A stretch of 64,000 nucleotides of DNA from Nitrosomonas sp. (GTDB taxonomy: Bacteria > Pseudomonadota > Gammaproteobacteria > Burkholderiales > Nitrosomonadaceae): NCBI RefSeq assembly GCF_019635155.1, contig NZ_JAHBZY010000005.1, positions 88,023 to 152,022 of the forward strand. The letters are read 5' to 3'. The notes below the pieces were generated by a model. The model did not search any database, was not told where the DNA came from, and saw nothing but the letters and a program-made list of their open reading frames with translations. Of this stretch, positions 36,811 to 46,856 are shown one piece after another. The position numbers and the translations under genes were made by a program. Position 1 is the first letter of the stretch. The number at the start of each line of letters is the position of its first letter.

Positions 36811-38891
36811 AACGCATCACCCTTTCTTTATCTGCGCCTTATGTCGGTTTGCGGCCATTTGAGGAAGAAGAAGCCCTGCTGTTTTTTGGCCGCGAAACGC
36901 ATGTGCACGATGTACTTGCGAAACTGGGCCATCAACAGCGTTTCATTGCGGTGATCGGCGCATCCGGATCGGGTAAATCGTCGTTGATACGCGCCGGGTT
37001 GATTCCCGCGTTGCATCGCGGATCATTGGCATCCGTCGGTTATCGTTGGCAAGTATGCATCACCAAACCCGGTGATGCGCCATTACAGCATTTGGTGGAA
37101 AAACTGACTGACGATGAACGTTGGATCGATGGCGGCGATCGTGCTGCTTCGATGGCATCGTTGCGTGCGCAATTCACCGTCAATCCGCTGGCGCTGGCCG
37201 AGCAATTCCAACGGCGCGCCGCATTGTTTGGCGGCGAAGCCTTATTGCTGGTGATCGACCAGTTCGAGGAAATTTTCCGTTATCGCCAGCAGAATATCGA
37301 CGAAGCGGAAGCATTCATCAAGTTGCTGCTACGCTCGGCTTCCGAAGAAGACGTGCCGATTTATGTCGTGATCACCATGCGCTCCGATTTTCTGGGTAAT
37401 TGCGTGACATTCTTCGGTCTGCCGGAAGCGATCAACGGCGGATTGTATCTGACGCCACGGCTGCGGCCGGAGCAACTGAAATCGATCATCGCGTCTCCGC
37501 TCGCGCTGATCGGCAGTGATATGGATCCGGTCTTGGTTAACCGATTGATCAACACGCTGGAAAGCGACGACGAACTGCCCATTCTCGAACATGCGTTGCT
37601 GCGCATGTGGAATCACGCCAAGGATAATGGGCGCAACCGCATCGAAGCACAAGACTTTGCGCTCATTTGCAAACCGCCGGCAACGGGCGAAGGCGAAGCA
37701 ATGCCCAAACTGGCATTCGCTATCGACAACCATGCCTCGGAAATCTACAACCAACTCACGCCACAGCAACGGCAGATCGCGCAACAACTGTTTCCGGCAT
37801 TGGTCGAACGCCGTGAAAGCCGCGATGTGCGGCGGCCTCAGACCCTGCAGCAGTTGATTGAGTTGACCGGTGAATCCAATAAAGATGACGTGCTGGCGGT
37901 CATCAATGCCTACCGTAAAGGAGGGACAGGGTTTCTGCTGCCGCCTATGGCCGAGAAAATCATGCAGAGCACGCTGATCGACATCAGTCACGAAAGCTTG
38001 TTCCGCCAATGGCGGTTATACCAGCAATGGCTCGAAGAAGAAACACTCGACGCCGCCGAGCTGAAGGAATGGTACTACCGCCTGGGACGGCATCAGCAAA
38101 CCGGTGCCGGTTGGCTGGACGACAACGAATGCCATCGTGCATTGCAATGGTTGAACCGCATTAACAGATACCCTGCACCCCAGCGGTGGGCGACGCGCTA
38201 TTTGGAACGGCTTGATTTTCAAGCGCTTAAACTCTTTATTCAAGAAAGCCAGCAACGCGTCCAAGAAAAGCAACAAGCCGAAACCAAGCGATTGGAAGCG
38301 GAAGCCGCACTGCAACGCCAATTGGCCGAACAGGCCGAGCAACAAAAGTTACAAGCGGAAATGTTTGCCCGCTCCAGCCGCAAGAAAAGTATTTGGGCGA
38401 TAGGCGCAGCAATGATAGCCATGCTGTTTTCAATCATATCTTGGATGCTATGGAATCAGGCCGAGCAGGAAAAAAACCGTGCTGACCATGCCCGGAAGCA
38501 CGCCGAGCAGCTGGCGCATGCTGCACATGCCAATGCCTTGATTGCTACGGCGGAAAATTTGGATCTTGTTACTTTGGATCAAAGTATTTTGCTTAGCCTG
38601 GCTGCATACCAAATCGACCCTAATGAAAAAGTCGAAAAGCAGTTGCGCAGTGTTTTTGCAGCCCTTACATTCCAAACCGGTTTACGGAATATCGATGGCA
38701 CGCGATTTTCCCCTGACGGCAAAACAGTGTCGATTATCAGTGAAGGCAAAACTGTACACTTGTGGTCTCGTGATGTTTGCCGTCCGATTGACGAAATCGC
38801 CGCGGAATTAAAACGCCGCGTCGGGCGCGATTTGACGGATGAGGAGCGCCGCCGCTTCGGCGTGGCGGATCGCGTTGCGCAGGAGCAGTAA
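36807..38891 (+). CDS. nSTAND1-family NTPase with transmembrane helix and one residual WD40 blade
   Basis: The 694-residue protein opens with YVGLRPFEEEEALLFFGRE, the signature of novel STAND NTPase 1. Walker A is GASGSGKSS (51-59) and Walker B LLLVIDQFEEIFR (about 149-161). Winged-helix and helical arm regions follow to about 470, then a Gln/Glu-rich coiled coil (about 475-525) and a transmembrane helix (about 530-550). Family members usually end in a WD40 propeller of many repeats. Here only a single blade remains (TRFSPDGKTVSIISEGKTVHLWS) before the typical terminal segment RRVGRDLTDEERRRF. It should sense a trigger and switch the partner effectors on. The reduced propeller is odd. Confidence 0.85.
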   Translation: MKRITLSLSAPYVGLRPFEEEEALLFFGRETHVHDVLAKLGHQQRFIAVIGASGSGKSSLIRAGLIPALHRGSLASVGYRWQVCITKPGDAPLQHLVEKLTDDERWIDGGDRAASMASLRAQFTVNPLALAEQFQRRAALFGGEALLLVIDQFEEIFRYRQQNIDEAEAFIKLLLRSASEEDVPIYVVITMRSDFLGNCVTFFGLPEAINGGLYLTPRLRPEQLKSIIASPLALIGSDMDPVLVNRLINTLESDDELPILEHALLRMWNHAKDNGRNRIEAQDFALICKPPATGEGEAMPKLAFAIDNHASEIYNQLTPQQRQIAQQLFPALVERRESRDVRRPQTLQQLIELTGESNKDDVLAVINAYRKGGTGFLLPPMAEKIMQSTLIDISHESLFRQWRLYQQWLEEETLDAAELKEWYYRLGRHQQTGAGWLDDNECHRALQWLNRINRYPAPQRWATRYLERLDFQALKLFIQESQQRVQEKQQAETKRLEAEAALQRQLAEQAEQQKLQAEMFARSSRKKSIWAIGAAMIAMLFSIISWMLWNQAEQEKNRADHARKHAEQLAHAAHANALIATAENLDLVTLDQSILLSLAAYQIDPNEKVEKQLRSVFAALTFQTGLRNIDGTRFSPDGKTVSIISEGKTVHLWSRDVCRPIDEIAAELKRRVGRDLTDEERRRFGVADRVAQEQ

Positions 38892-38915
38892 TCGAACACA
38901 TTCGGGAGGCATGGG

Positions 38916-39773
38916 ATGACTGAAAACACAAACAATTTTACAACACCCGCCGGACGCCGCGATGTGCGGCCGGAAGCCAGTCCTATGCTCGATTGGAGTC
39001 CGGAGCAACGGCGAAGCTCCATGCATGCGGTTTACTTGCGTGCTGAAGATCATGCATTGAAGGCGATCAATTGGTATTTATGTTCCAAAGTAGACAAGAA
39101 AAAATGGGCGCAGCAATTGCGATTCAGTGTCATCGTATTAACCGCGATTGCCGGGTTGTGGCCCATTGTCAGTGAAATGACGAAAATTCCGGCGATATAT
39201 GCGTCGATTGCGCTCGGATTGGCGGGAACATTGCTGGCCGTTGATAAGTTTTTTGGTTTTTCTTCCGCGTGGATGCGCTATATTGCCGCAGAGCACCAGA
39301 TCCGCCAATGTCTGCACGAGTTTCAAGTGGATTACGAAATGGAATTGGCCGGATGGGATCATACCCAGCAACCGAGCGTGGAACAAATACAAAGCGCATT
39401 GAATCGCTGCAAAGCATTTCTGTTTCAGGTCGACGGCATTATCCGGCAGGAGACCGATAAATGGCTGGCTGAATTCCAGGATGCGATCAAGCAGATCGAC
39501 AGCGCAGCCGCCGCTAAACCGGAACAGCGCGAGAGCGGCGGTATCAACGTGACATTGAGCAATGCCGGGCAATTTCCGCAAGGATGGAAAATCATTCTGG
39601 ACGATGGTAACGCCATCGATTGCCGGGGGAAAATTGCCGCGATTCCTGGTTTATCCGCCGGTATCCATAAATTGCGCCTGGAGGCCGAATTGAATCAGCA
39701 ACCGGTGCGATTAGAGCGTTTGGTCGCTGTAACGGGTGGTCAAATCGCGGAGTTGGCGGTTGAATTGGTTTAA
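38916..39773 (+). CDS. SLATT-type two-helix membrane protein with PEGA-like tail
   Basis: The 285-residue protein has a SLATT layout: an amphipathic leader helix (YLRAEDHALKAINWYL), two transmembrane helices (about 71-87 and 93-110), the conserved DKFFGFSSAWMRYI segment and a cytoplasmic helical bundle to about 190. SLATT proteins are predicted pore-forming effectors in bacterial conflict systems. A C-terminal beta-sandwich (about 205-285) with GWKIILDDG, AAIPGLSAGIHKLRLEAE and GGQIAELAVEL resembles a PEGA-type domain. It starts 24 bp after the STAND gene in one operon. Confidence 0.8.
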   Translation: MTENTNNFTTPAGRRDVRPEASPMLDWSPEQRRSSMHAVYLRAEDHALKAINWYLCSKVDKKKWAQQLRFSVIVLTAIAGLWPIVSEMTKIPAIYASIALGLAGTLLAVDKFFGFSSAWMRYIAAEHQIRQCLHEFQVDYEMELAGWDHTQQPSVEQIQSALNRCKAFLFQVDGIIRQETDKWLAEFQDAIKQIDSAAAAKPEQRESGGINVTLSNAGQFPQGWKIILDDGNAIDCRGKIAAIPGLSAGIHKLRLEAELNQQPVRLERLVAVTGGQIAELAVELV

Positions 39774-39808
39774 AATCGCAGAATTGTAAACCAGTCATCA
39801 ACGCGGAA

Positions 39809-40159
39809 ATGTCGATCCCCAATTCTGAACCATCTCATCGGTGCAATCAAAACCCTAAAATCCGATTGTCGGCCAGGGAGATCGAGACCATCCGCGCGAC
39901 GGTGCATCGTTTGCTGGGAGGTGATGCGCGGATTCGCATCTTCGGCTCCCGTGCGAAAGTGGATGAGAGGGGCGGGGATATTGATATTTTGATCGAAACG
40001 GAGCAGATACTGACCGATCGCGTTTCAACCGCATGCCGGTTAACCAGTCAACTGCAAATGCAGCTCGGTGACCAAAAAATAGATGTCATTCTCATTGATC
40101 CGGCGACACCGGCGCAGCCGATTCATCAAATAGCACGCCAAACCGGGGTGGTATTATGA
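39809..40159 (+). CDS. MntA-like nucleotidyltransferase antitoxin
   Basis: The 116-residue protein has the minimal nucleotidyltransferase core IRIFGSRAK, with Gly46-Ser47-Arg48, and GGDIDILIE with Asp57 and Asp59. MntA-type antitoxins AMPylate the HepT toxin through this site. The motif appears intact. It overlaps HepT by 4 bp (ATGA), as usual. It lies 35 bp after the SLATT gene, so it may be cotranscribed with the island. Confidence 0.85.
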   Translation: MSIPNSEPSHRCNQNPKIRLSAREIETIRATVHRLLGGDARIRIFGSRAKVDERGGDIDILIETEQILTDRVSTACRLTSQLQMQLGDQKIDVILIDPATPAQPIHQIARQTGVVL

Positions 40160-40662
40160 CAGCGGATATCCTTAAAATAGAATCAGTTCGATTACTGGCG
40201 TTACTGAAAATTGTCCGGCGTGAGGGTGTGTTGTTGAAAACGGACGCACGATTGTTCAAGGCGGAACTTGATGCAATTTGGGTGGAACGGCTGGAAAACG
40301 ATGATGATCTGGCGGAACGTCTGGATGCCTTTGTGTCCCGCTTTGGGCGAATGCAGGATACGATGGGGGATAAATTGATACCCGCGCTGCTCAGGTCGAT
40401 GGCGGAAAAGACCGGTAGTGCTTTGGATAATCTGAACCGGGCGGAGAAACTCGGCTTGCTGTCGTCCGTTGAGGAATGGTTGGATGCGCCAAATCTACGG
40501 AATAAGCTGGTGCACGAATATATGTCCGATTCTGCAGAATTTGCTGCAGCGTTGAACAAAGCGCATTCGATGGTTTCATTACTGGTGTCAGCCTACAATA
40601 GCATTAACCGCTATGCTCTTTCGCGCATTTCGGCGGCGGAGTGGCCGGAATTATTACCTTAG
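40156..40662 (+). CDS. HepT-like toxin (HEPN ribonuclease)
   Basis: The 168-residue helical protein carries the HEPN signature RX4HXY as RNKLVHEY (Arg115, His120, Tyr122), the RNase site and the AMPylation target tyrosine in HepT toxins. It is paired with the MntA-like gene upstream by a 4-bp overlap. Its 3' end is only 15 bp before the sucC start, so the pair is tightly packed against core metabolism. Function is inferred from the family. Confidence 0.85.
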   Translation: MTADILKIESVRLLALLKIVRREGVLLKTDARLFKAELDAIWVERLENDDDLAERLDAFVSRFGRMQDTMGDKLIPALLRSMAEKTGSALDNLNRAEKLGLLSSVEEWLDAPNLRNKLVHEYMSDSAEFAAALNKAHSMVSLLVSAYNSINRYALSRISAAEWPELLP

Positions 40663-40677
40663 GGAGAAGTGAAGCTC

Positions 40678-41868
40678 ATGAAAATCCACGAATACCAAGC
40701 CAAGGAAATTTTACGCCAATATGGCGTTGCGACGCCGCAAGGCATTGCGTGTTTCAGCGTTGACGAAGCGGTGAACGCAGCGAAGCAATTGGGCGGCGAT
40801 GTTTGGGCGGTGAAAGCGCAGATTTATGCCGGCGGGCGCGGCAAGGGCGGCGGCGTGAAAGTGGCAAAGTCGCTGGATGAAGTGCGGCAGCGCGCCGGGG
40901 AGATTTTGGGGATGCGGCTGGTGACGCATCAAACCGGGCCGGAAGGACGGATCGTGCACCGCTTGTTCATCGAGCAGGGCGTGAAGATCGACAAAGAATA
41001 TTACGCCGGCATGGTGGTCGACCGGCGGCAGCAGCGCGTGTGTTTGATGGCGAGTTCCGAAGGTGGCATGGACATCGAAAAAGTTGCTGCGGAGACGCCG
41101 GATAAAATTCACAAAGTGTTTATCGATCCGGTTGCGGGGTTGACGCCGCAGCAAGCGCAAGACGTCGCGCAGAAAATCGGCGTTCCACCGCAATGTGTGC
41201 CGCAAACGGTGAATTTGTTGCAAGGTTTGTACCGGGCATTCGACGAAACCGATGCATCGTTGCTGGAAATCAATCCGCTCGGATTAGTGAATGGCGATCA
41301 AGTGATGGCGTTGGATGCCAAAATGAATTTCGATGATAATGCGTTGTACCGGCATCCCGATATCGTGGCTTTGCGCGATTTGGACGAGGAAGACCCGATC
41401 GAGATCGAAGCGGCGAAGCATGAGTTGTCGTACATTCCGCTCGACGGCACGATCGGTTGTCTGGTGAACGGCGCCGGGCTGGCGATGGCGACGATGGATA
41501 TCATCAAATTGTACGGCGGCAATCCGGCGAATTTTCTCGATGTCGGCGGTGGCGCGACCACCGAGAAAGTGACCGAAGCGTTCAAATTGATGCTGCGCAA
41601 TCCCAAGTTGCAGGCGATTCTAGTCAATATTTTCGGCGGCATCATGAAATGCGACGTGATCGCCGAAGGGGTCGTCGCTGCGGCGCGCGAGGTGCAATTG
41701 AAGGTACCGCTGGTGGTGCGGCTGGAAGGCACCAACGTCGATCTCGGCAAGAAAATTCTGGCCGATTCCGGTTTACCGATCATTTCGGCAACGGATATGG
41801 CCGATGCGGCGCAAAAGGCAGTGAATGCGGCGCAATCGAAACCGTCTTCGTGCGGTTGTCAGAGTTAA
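40678..41868 (+). CDS. sucC: Succinyl-CoA synthetase beta subunit
   Basis: The start is ATG 40678 ([12 protein letters not shown]); a GTG at 40669 is too close to the GGGAG site. The 396-residue protein has the ATP-grasp start and the [12 protein letters not shown] loop, EINPL and a C-terminal CoA-ligase half with [10 protein letters not shown]. It converts succinyl-CoA, ADP and phosphate to succinate, CoA and ATP together with SucD in the citric acid cycle. A Cys-rich end PSSCGCQS is slightly unusual. sucD follows after 18 bp. Confidence 0.95.
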   Translation: MKIHEYQAKEILRQYGVATPQGIACFSVDEAVNAAKQLGGDVWAVKAQIYAGGRGKGGGVKVAKSLDEVRQRAGEILGMRLVTHQTGPEGRIVHRLFIEQGVKIDKEYYAGMVVDRRQQRVCLMASSEGGMDIEKVAAETPDKIHKVFIDPVAGLTPQQAQDVAQKIGVPPQCVPQTVNLLQGLYRAFDETDASLLEINPLGLVNGDQVMALDAKMNFDDNALYRHPDIVALRDLDEEDPIEIEAAKHELSYIPLDGTIGCLVNGAGLAMATMDIIKLYGGNPANFLDVGGGATTEKVTEAFKLMLRNPKLQAILVNIFGGIMKCDVIAEGVVAAAREVQLKVPLVVRLEGTNVDLGKKILADSGLPIISATDMADAAQKAVNAAQSKPSSCGCQS

Positions 41869-41886
41869 TCATTACAGGAGCGCACT

Positions 41887-42762
41887 ATGTCTATTCTGAT
41901 CAATCGCAACAGCCGTGTTCTCACCCAAGGCATCACCGGCAAGACCGGGCAATTTCATACCCGCATGTGCCGCGACTATGCCAACGGCAAAGAATGTTTC
42001 GTGGCCGGGGTTAATCCGCGCAAACCCGGTGAGGATTTCGAGGGTATTCCGGTGTTTGCCACCGTCAAGGAAGCGAAACAGCAAACCGGCGCGAATGTGT
42101 CGGTGATTTACGTGCCGCCGCCGTTCGCCGCCGCAGCGATCGACGAAGCGGTTGAAGCCGAACTGGATTTGGTGATTTGCATCACCGAAGGCATTCCGGT
42201 GCGCGACATGATTCGCACGCGTTACAAGATGCAGGGCAAAAAGACCCGGCTGATCGGCCCGAATTGCCCTGGCATTATCACCCCGGACGAACTCAAGATC
42301 GGCATCATGCCCGGCTATATCCATAAAAAAGGCCGCATCGGCGTGGTGTCGCGTTCCGGCACGTTGACCTATGAAGCGGTGGCGCAATTGATGGCGCTGG
42401 GTCTCGGACAATCGACCTGTATCGGGATCGGCGGTGATCCGGTGAATGGCTTGAAACACCTCGATGTGATGCAGTTATTCAACGACGACGACGAAACCGA
42501 TGCGGTGCTGATGGTTGGCGAGATCGGCGGCAGCGACGAAGAGGATTGCGCGCGCTGGATCAGGGACAATATGCGCAAGCCGGTGGTTGGTTTTATCGCC
42601 GGTGTGACTGCACCACCGGGTAAGCGCATGGGACATGCCGGTGCGATTATTTCAGGCGGCAAGGGCACGGCGCAGGAAAAGCTCGAAGTCATGGAATCCT
42701 GCGGCATCAAAGTGACGCGTAATCCGGCGGAAATGGGAAAATTGCTGAAGTCGGTTTTGTAG
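41887..42762 (+). CDS. sucD: Succinyl-CoA synthetase alpha subunit
   Basis: The 291-residue protein has the CoA-binding Rossmann start ([15 protein letters not shown]), PNCPGIITP, and the phosphohistidine loop [14 protein letters not shown], with His250 as the phosphorylated residue. It forms the heterodimer with SucC. A ribosome site AGGAG precedes its ATG at the end of sucC. Confidence 0.96.
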   Translation: MSILINRNSRVLTQGITGKTGQFHTRMCRDYANGKECFVAGVNPRKPGEDFEGIPVFATVKEAKQQTGANVSVIYVPPPFAAAAIDEAVEAELDLVICITEGIPVRDMIRTRYKMQGKKTRLIGPNCPGIITPDELKIGIMPGYIHKKGRIGVVSRSGTLTYEAVAQLMALGLGQSTCIGIGGDPVNGLKHLDVMQLFNDDDETDAVLMVGEIGGSDEEDCARWIRDNMRKPVVGFIAGVTAPPGKRMGHAGAIISGGKGTAQEKLEVMESCGIKVTRNPAEMGKLLKSVL

Positions 42763-42790
42763 TTTCTTCAATTATTCAAAGGTAATTTTT

Positions 42791-43102
42791 ATGCGCTTTC
42801 GCTTATCGTTTGTCATTATTTCTCTCGCAATCATAGTTTCCGCGTGCAGCACCATACCTGGAAAACCGCTGCCACTACCCGGCAAGAAACCGGAGCGGCC
42901 CACCGGTCCGCTGCCGCAAAGCGCCAAGCCCAAATACAACCTGACCGGCTACCCGGCGGAGGTGCAACAAGGTTATATCGACGGTTGCGAAACCGCCAAA
43001 AACACCAGTTGGGCGTTCAAGGATCTCAATCGGTACGAGAAAGACGGGCAATACCGCATGGGGTGGGATGATGGTTTCATGATGTGCAAGGGTACGAAAT
43101 AA
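42791..43102 (+). CDS. Small lipoprotein of unknown function
   Basis: The 103-residue protein has a lipobox IVSAC near residues 15-19 and a Pro/Lys-rich linker. The C-terminal half, GYPAEVQQGYIDGCETAKNTSWAFKDLNRYEKDGQYRMGWDDGFMMCK, has two Cys that could form a disulfide and a pattern seen in small uncharacterised proteobacterial lipoproteins. It lies between sucD and dacB, on the same strand. Confidence 0.65.
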   Translation: MRFRLSFVIISLAIIVSACSTIPGKPLPLPGKKPERPTGPLPQSAKPKYNLTGYPAEVQQGYIDGCETAKNTSWAFKDLNRYEKDGQYRMGWDDGFMMCKGTK

Positions 43103-43116
43103 ATTCTTTCATTTCG

Positions 43117-44559
43117 ATGATCGGTATGCGTCGGCGCTTTGGCTTGCTGATTTGGTTGATGGTATCCGCAATACCGGTTATCGCTGCTGAGTTGCCGCTT
43201 ACCGTCAAACAAAAGCTGCAACAACTGGCGATTTCCGAGTCGGCGATCGGCGTTTATGTGCATGAGATCGGCGTGCGCGAACCGCTGTTAACAGTCAATG
43301 CTGATAGCGGCATGAATCCGGCATCGGTGATGAAATTGCTGACGACGTATGCCGGGTTGGAGTTATTGGGACCGGCGTACACCTGGCCGACGATACTATA
43401 CGCCGGTGGTCCGATCATTGACGGTGTGCTGCACGGTGATTTGGTGATTAAAGGGTATGGCGATCCGAAGCTGGATCTGGAAAATTTCTGGTTGCTGATT
43501 CACCGCTTGCGCCAAACCGGGTTGCACGAGATCAAAGGAAATCTGGTGCTGGATAACAGTCATTATGCGATTCCGGACGACGATCCGGGCGATTTTGACG
43601 GCCAACCCTACCGCACGTACAACATTATTCCGGAAGCGTTGCTGGTCAATTACCGTACATCGACGCTTCATCTGTTTCCGCAGCCTGAGAAAAATGCCGT
43701 GCGGGTTGTCATCGATCCGCTGCCGGATTCGATTCAAGTGCAGAATCATTTAAAGCTGACTCAGGGTACCTGCGGCGACTGGCAGAATGCGTTGACCATT
43801 GATGTGTTGTCCGATAAAAGCCTGGATAATGATTTTACCGTGGTGCTGAAAGGCAATTTTTCCCGGCACTGCGGCAAGCAATCGTACATGCTGAGTTTGC
43901 AAAAGAGCGCGATTTACACGCGTGATTTGTTTAAGCGCTTATGGGCGCAGCAAGGCGGGTTGTTCCATGGCGATGTGATCGTGGGACGAGCGCCGTCCGG
44001 CTTAACGCAGCTAAAAATCTACCGGTCGCCGCCACTGGCGGAGATTGTTCGCGGCATCAACAAATTCAGTAATAACATTGCCGCGCGCCAGTTGTATTTG
44101 GCGCTAGGAACGGGCGATGCCGCGGAACTTAATTCTCCGGCGACACTGGCGAAATCGGATATGGCCATTCGTCAATGGCTGGTGCGAAAACAGTTGGATT
44201 TTCCAGAGCTTGTGATTGAAAACGGTTCCGGCTTGTCGCGCAAGGAACGCATCAGCGCCCGGCATATGGGGCAACTGCTCTTGGCTGCTTTCAATAGTCC
44301 GGTCATGCCGGAATTTATGTCGTCGATGCCGATTGCGGCGGTTGACGGCACCTTGAGAAACCGCTTTGCCGGCACGGCGGTGAAGGGGTTGGCGCATATG
44401 AAAACCGGCGCGCTCAATAATGTGCGGGCGTTGGCGGGGTATATGCTGGATAAATCCGGGCGGCGTCTTGTTATCGTGTTTTTCGTGAATCACGATCAGG
44501 CCGGGCAGTCGCGAGTCGCCATGGATGCTTTGGTGCAATGGTTGTATAGTCGGCCTTAA
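43117..44559 (+). CDS. dacB: D-alanyl-D-alanine carboxypeptidase/endopeptidase, PBP4 family
   Basis: ATG 43117 gives a 480-residue protein with a signal peptide ending near VIAA; an ATG at 43126 is an alternative, and the open frame from 43084 would overlap the lipoprotein gene. The penicillin-binding motifs are SVMK (SxxK, catalytic Ser), SNN and KTG in HMKTGAL. It cleaves D-Ala-D-Ala and D-Ala-mDAP bonds in the periplasm. The family (S13) also has the large insert seen here between SxxK and SxN. Confidence 0.92.
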   Translation: MIGMRRRFGLLIWLMVSAIPVIAAELPLTVKQKLQQLAISESAIGVYVHEIGVREPLLTVNADSGMNPASVMKLLTTYAGLELLGPAYTWPTILYAGGPIIDGVLHGDLVIKGYGDPKLDLENFWLLIHRLRQTGLHEIKGNLVLDNSHYAIPDDDPGDFDGQPYRTYNIIPEALLVNYRTSTLHLFPQPEKNAVRVVIDPLPDSIQVQNHLKLTQGTCGDWQNALTIDVLSDKSLDNDFTVVLKGNFSRHCGKQSYMLSLQKSAIYTRDLFKRLWAQQGGLFHGDVIVGRAPSGLTQLKIYRSPPLAEIVRGINKFSNNIAARQLYLALGTGDAAELNSPATLAKSDMAIRQWLVRKQLDFPELVIENGSGLSRKERISARHMGQLLLAAFNSPVMPEFMSSMPIAAVDGTLRNRFAGTAVKGLAHMKTGALNNVRALAGYMLDKSGRRLVIVFFVNHDQAGQSRVAMDALVQWLYSRP

Positions 44560-44683
44560 ATTCCCTAAGGCGGATAGGTCTATTGATTCTGATTTCTTTT
44601 CGGCGTAGAGTGCGCATTCAAGGTAGGTGATCTATTTTGAATTCGGGTGGTTTCCTTCAGTTCTAATTTGAGGAGTACACAAA

Positions 44684-45274
44684 ATGATGAATGAATATAA
44701 ATCTCTGGCCGTACAATATCTATCCGGAACCGTCCATATTTCCCGTCCTCTGTCACCTAATCCGGTCACATTCGATTCCCCGGCAACGGAAGTGATGACT
44801 GATTTGCGGACAATTCAAGCAGCAGTGATCGCACCCAATGTTCCGATGGAAATAGCCAATACGTATATGATGCAGCGCGGTATTCGTACATTGCTGGTCA
44901 TGCACAATGACAACACGCTCGCCGGGATTATTACCGCAACCGATGTTTTAGGTGAAAAGCCGATGCGTTTTATTCAGGAGCGGGGCATCAAACACAGTGA
45001 GATTTTGGTGATGGATATCATGACACCGCTGGATAAGCTGGAAGCCATTTCTCTGGAGGAAGTCATGCATTCCAGGGTTGGCAATGTTGTCGCCAGTTTG
45101 CGCGAAAGCGGACGATTGCATGCATTGGTGATCGATAATAACACGATCGGCCTACCGAGGATCTGTGGGATATTCTCCTGGACTCAAATTGAAAAGCAGC
45201 TTGGTGCGATGATTCCACAAAACAATGTGGCAAAAAGTTTTGCGGAAATCGAGTCAACATTGATAGCAAGTTGA
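44684..45274 (+). CDS. CBS-domain protein
   Basis: The 196-residue protein consists essentially of a CBS pair (about 45-100 and 108-175) with VPMEIANTYMMQRGIRTLLVMHNDNTLAGIITATDVLG, as in nucleotide-sensing CBS modules. No enzymatic domain is fused. It would bind adenine nucleotides and control an unknown partner. A ribosome site GAGGAG precedes the ATG. Confidence 0.85.
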   Translation: MMNEYKSLAVQYLSGTVHISRPLSPNPVTFDSPATEVMTDLRTIQAAVIAPNVPMEIANTYMMQRGIRTLLVMHNDNTLAGIITATDVLGEKPMRFIQERGIKHSEILVMDIMTPLDKLEAISLEEVMHSRVGNVVASLRESGRLHALVIDNNTIGLPRICGIFSWTQIEKQLGAMIPQNNVAKSFAEIESTLIAS

Positions 45275-45381
45275 CGAAGAACATCGATCAATCGAATAGC
45301 CAGTTCATTGCTTGCGCGTTGGGCTGGTTTTTTTAAGATTACGATGCGGGCGATGGCAATTGCTAATCTTGTGCCACCATT

Positions 45382-46854
45382 CTAGATTTTACTGTCGAGA
45401 CCTTTCTCAGCAAGCTCTGCAGCCCGCAAAACAGCTTTGGCTTTATTCTGTGTTTCAACCCACTCATTTTGCGGTACTGAATCGGCGACAATGCCTGCAC
45501 CTGCTTGTACGTGCAGCATGCCGTCTTTGATGACACCGGTACGGATGGCGATTGCCAAGTCCATGTCGCCGTTAAATCCTAAATACCCCACGGCGCCGGC
45601 ATAGACACCGCGTTTCGATACTTCCAGCTCATCGATGATCTCCATGGCGCGTACTTTAGGCGCGCCGCTGACGGTTCCCGCCGGGAACGTGGCGCGTAAT
45701 ACGTCAATGGCGCTAAGGCCGGGTTTTAATTTGCCTTCAACGTTCGATACGATGTGCATGACATGCGAGTAGTTTTCAATTTGCATTTTTTCCGTCACTT
45801 TCACGGTTCCGGTTTGCGCGACCCGTCCGATGTCGTTGCGGCCCAGGTCCATCAACATCACATGTTCGGCAATTTCTTTCGGATCGGCTAACAGATCGGC
45901 TGCCAATTCGGCGTCTTCCTGCGGATTTTTGCCGCGCGGCCGGGTTCCGGCAATCGGTCGCACCGTTACCGCATCACCCTCCAAGCGAACCAATATTTCG
46001 GGGGAAGCACCCACCACATGGAAGTCGTTGAAATGATAATAAAACATGTAAGGCGAGGGGTTGAGGCTGCGCAATGCCCGGTATAACGCCAGCGGAGAAG
46101 CGCTATAGGGCTTGCTGGTGCGCTGCGATAGGACCACTTGCATGATATCGCCGTCGTAAATGTAACGCTTGGCTCGCTCGACGGCAGCTTTGAAGTCCGC
46201 TTCCGGAAATTCGGAGGCCGCTGTTGCCGGTGTTGCAGTTTGTTCGGACGGAATGGCGACCGGTTGGCGCAACTGCGTCAGCAACGCTTTCAGCCGGTTA
46301 CGGCCTGTTTGATAGGCATTTTCTTGCGCCGGATCGACATACACGATCAAATACAGTTTGCCGGAAAGATTGTCGACAACCGCCAATTCTTCCGATAGCA
46401 ACAGCAACATATCCGGTGTATTCAAGCAATCCGGCTTGGCATGACCTTTAAGCTTGGATTCGATATAGCGGACGGTATCGTAAGAGAAATAACCGGCCAA
46501 TCCGCCGCGAAAGCGTGATTTCCCGGCAGGGCATTGCGCCGCTTTGAACCGCGCCAAATACGATTCGACAAAAGCCAACGGATCGGTGGCCGTAACTGTT
46601 TCCGATAAATTTTGATGGATCGTGGTTATCAGTTTGTCACGGGCTTCGATACGGGTCGACGCCGGCAGGCCGATAATTGAAAAGCGACCGAACCGTTCGC
46701 CACCTTGCACCGACTCCAGCAGGTACGAATAAGGCTGATTGGCTAATTTCAGATAAATCGATAAAGGCGTATCGAGGTCTGCAAAAGTTTCAAGGATAAC
46801 CGGAATACGGTTAAATCCTTGCTGCGCGAGTTCATCAAATTCTGCTTCGGTCAT
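45382..46854 (-). CDS. trpE: Anthranilate synthase component I
   Basis: The 490-residue protein has the TrpE N-terminal regulatory part ([42 protein letters not shown], including the LLES tryptophan-binding motif) and the chorismate-binding C terminus with [19 protein letters not shown] and [19 protein letters not shown]. It makes anthranilate from chorismate with TrpG in tryptophan synthesis. It is the last gene of an rpe-gph-trpE operon (2-bp gap to gph). trpG is not directly downstream in the window. Confidence 0.96.
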   Translation of the reverse strand: MTEAEFDELAQQGFNRIPVILETFADLDTPLSIYLKLANQPYSYLLESVQGGERFGRFSIIGLPASTRIEARDKLITTIHQNLSETVTATDPLAFVESYLARFKAAQCPAGKSRFRGGLAGYFSYDTVRYIESKLKGHAKPDCLNTPDMLLLLSEELAVVDNLSGKLYLIVYVDPAQENAYQTGRNRLKALLTQLRQPVAIPSEQTATPATAASEFPEADFKAAVERAKRYIYDGDIMQVVLSQRTSKPYSASPLALYRALRSLNPSPYMFYYHFNDFHVVGASPEILVRLEGDAVTVRPIAGTRPRGKNPQEDAELAADLLADPKEIAEHVMLMDLGRNDIGRVAQTGTVKVTEKMQIENYSHVMHIVSNVEGKLKPGLSAIDVLRATFPAGTVSGAPKVRAMEIIDELEVSKRGVYAGAVGYLGFNGDMDLAIAIRTGVIKDGMLHVQAGAGIVADSVPQNEWVETQNKAKAVLRAAELAEKGLDSKI

Positions 46855-46856
46855 TT

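Noticed and set aside
44553..44571. GCCTTA/TAAGGC hairpin after dacB as a terminator
   Set aside because: The stem is only six bases and no T-run follows.
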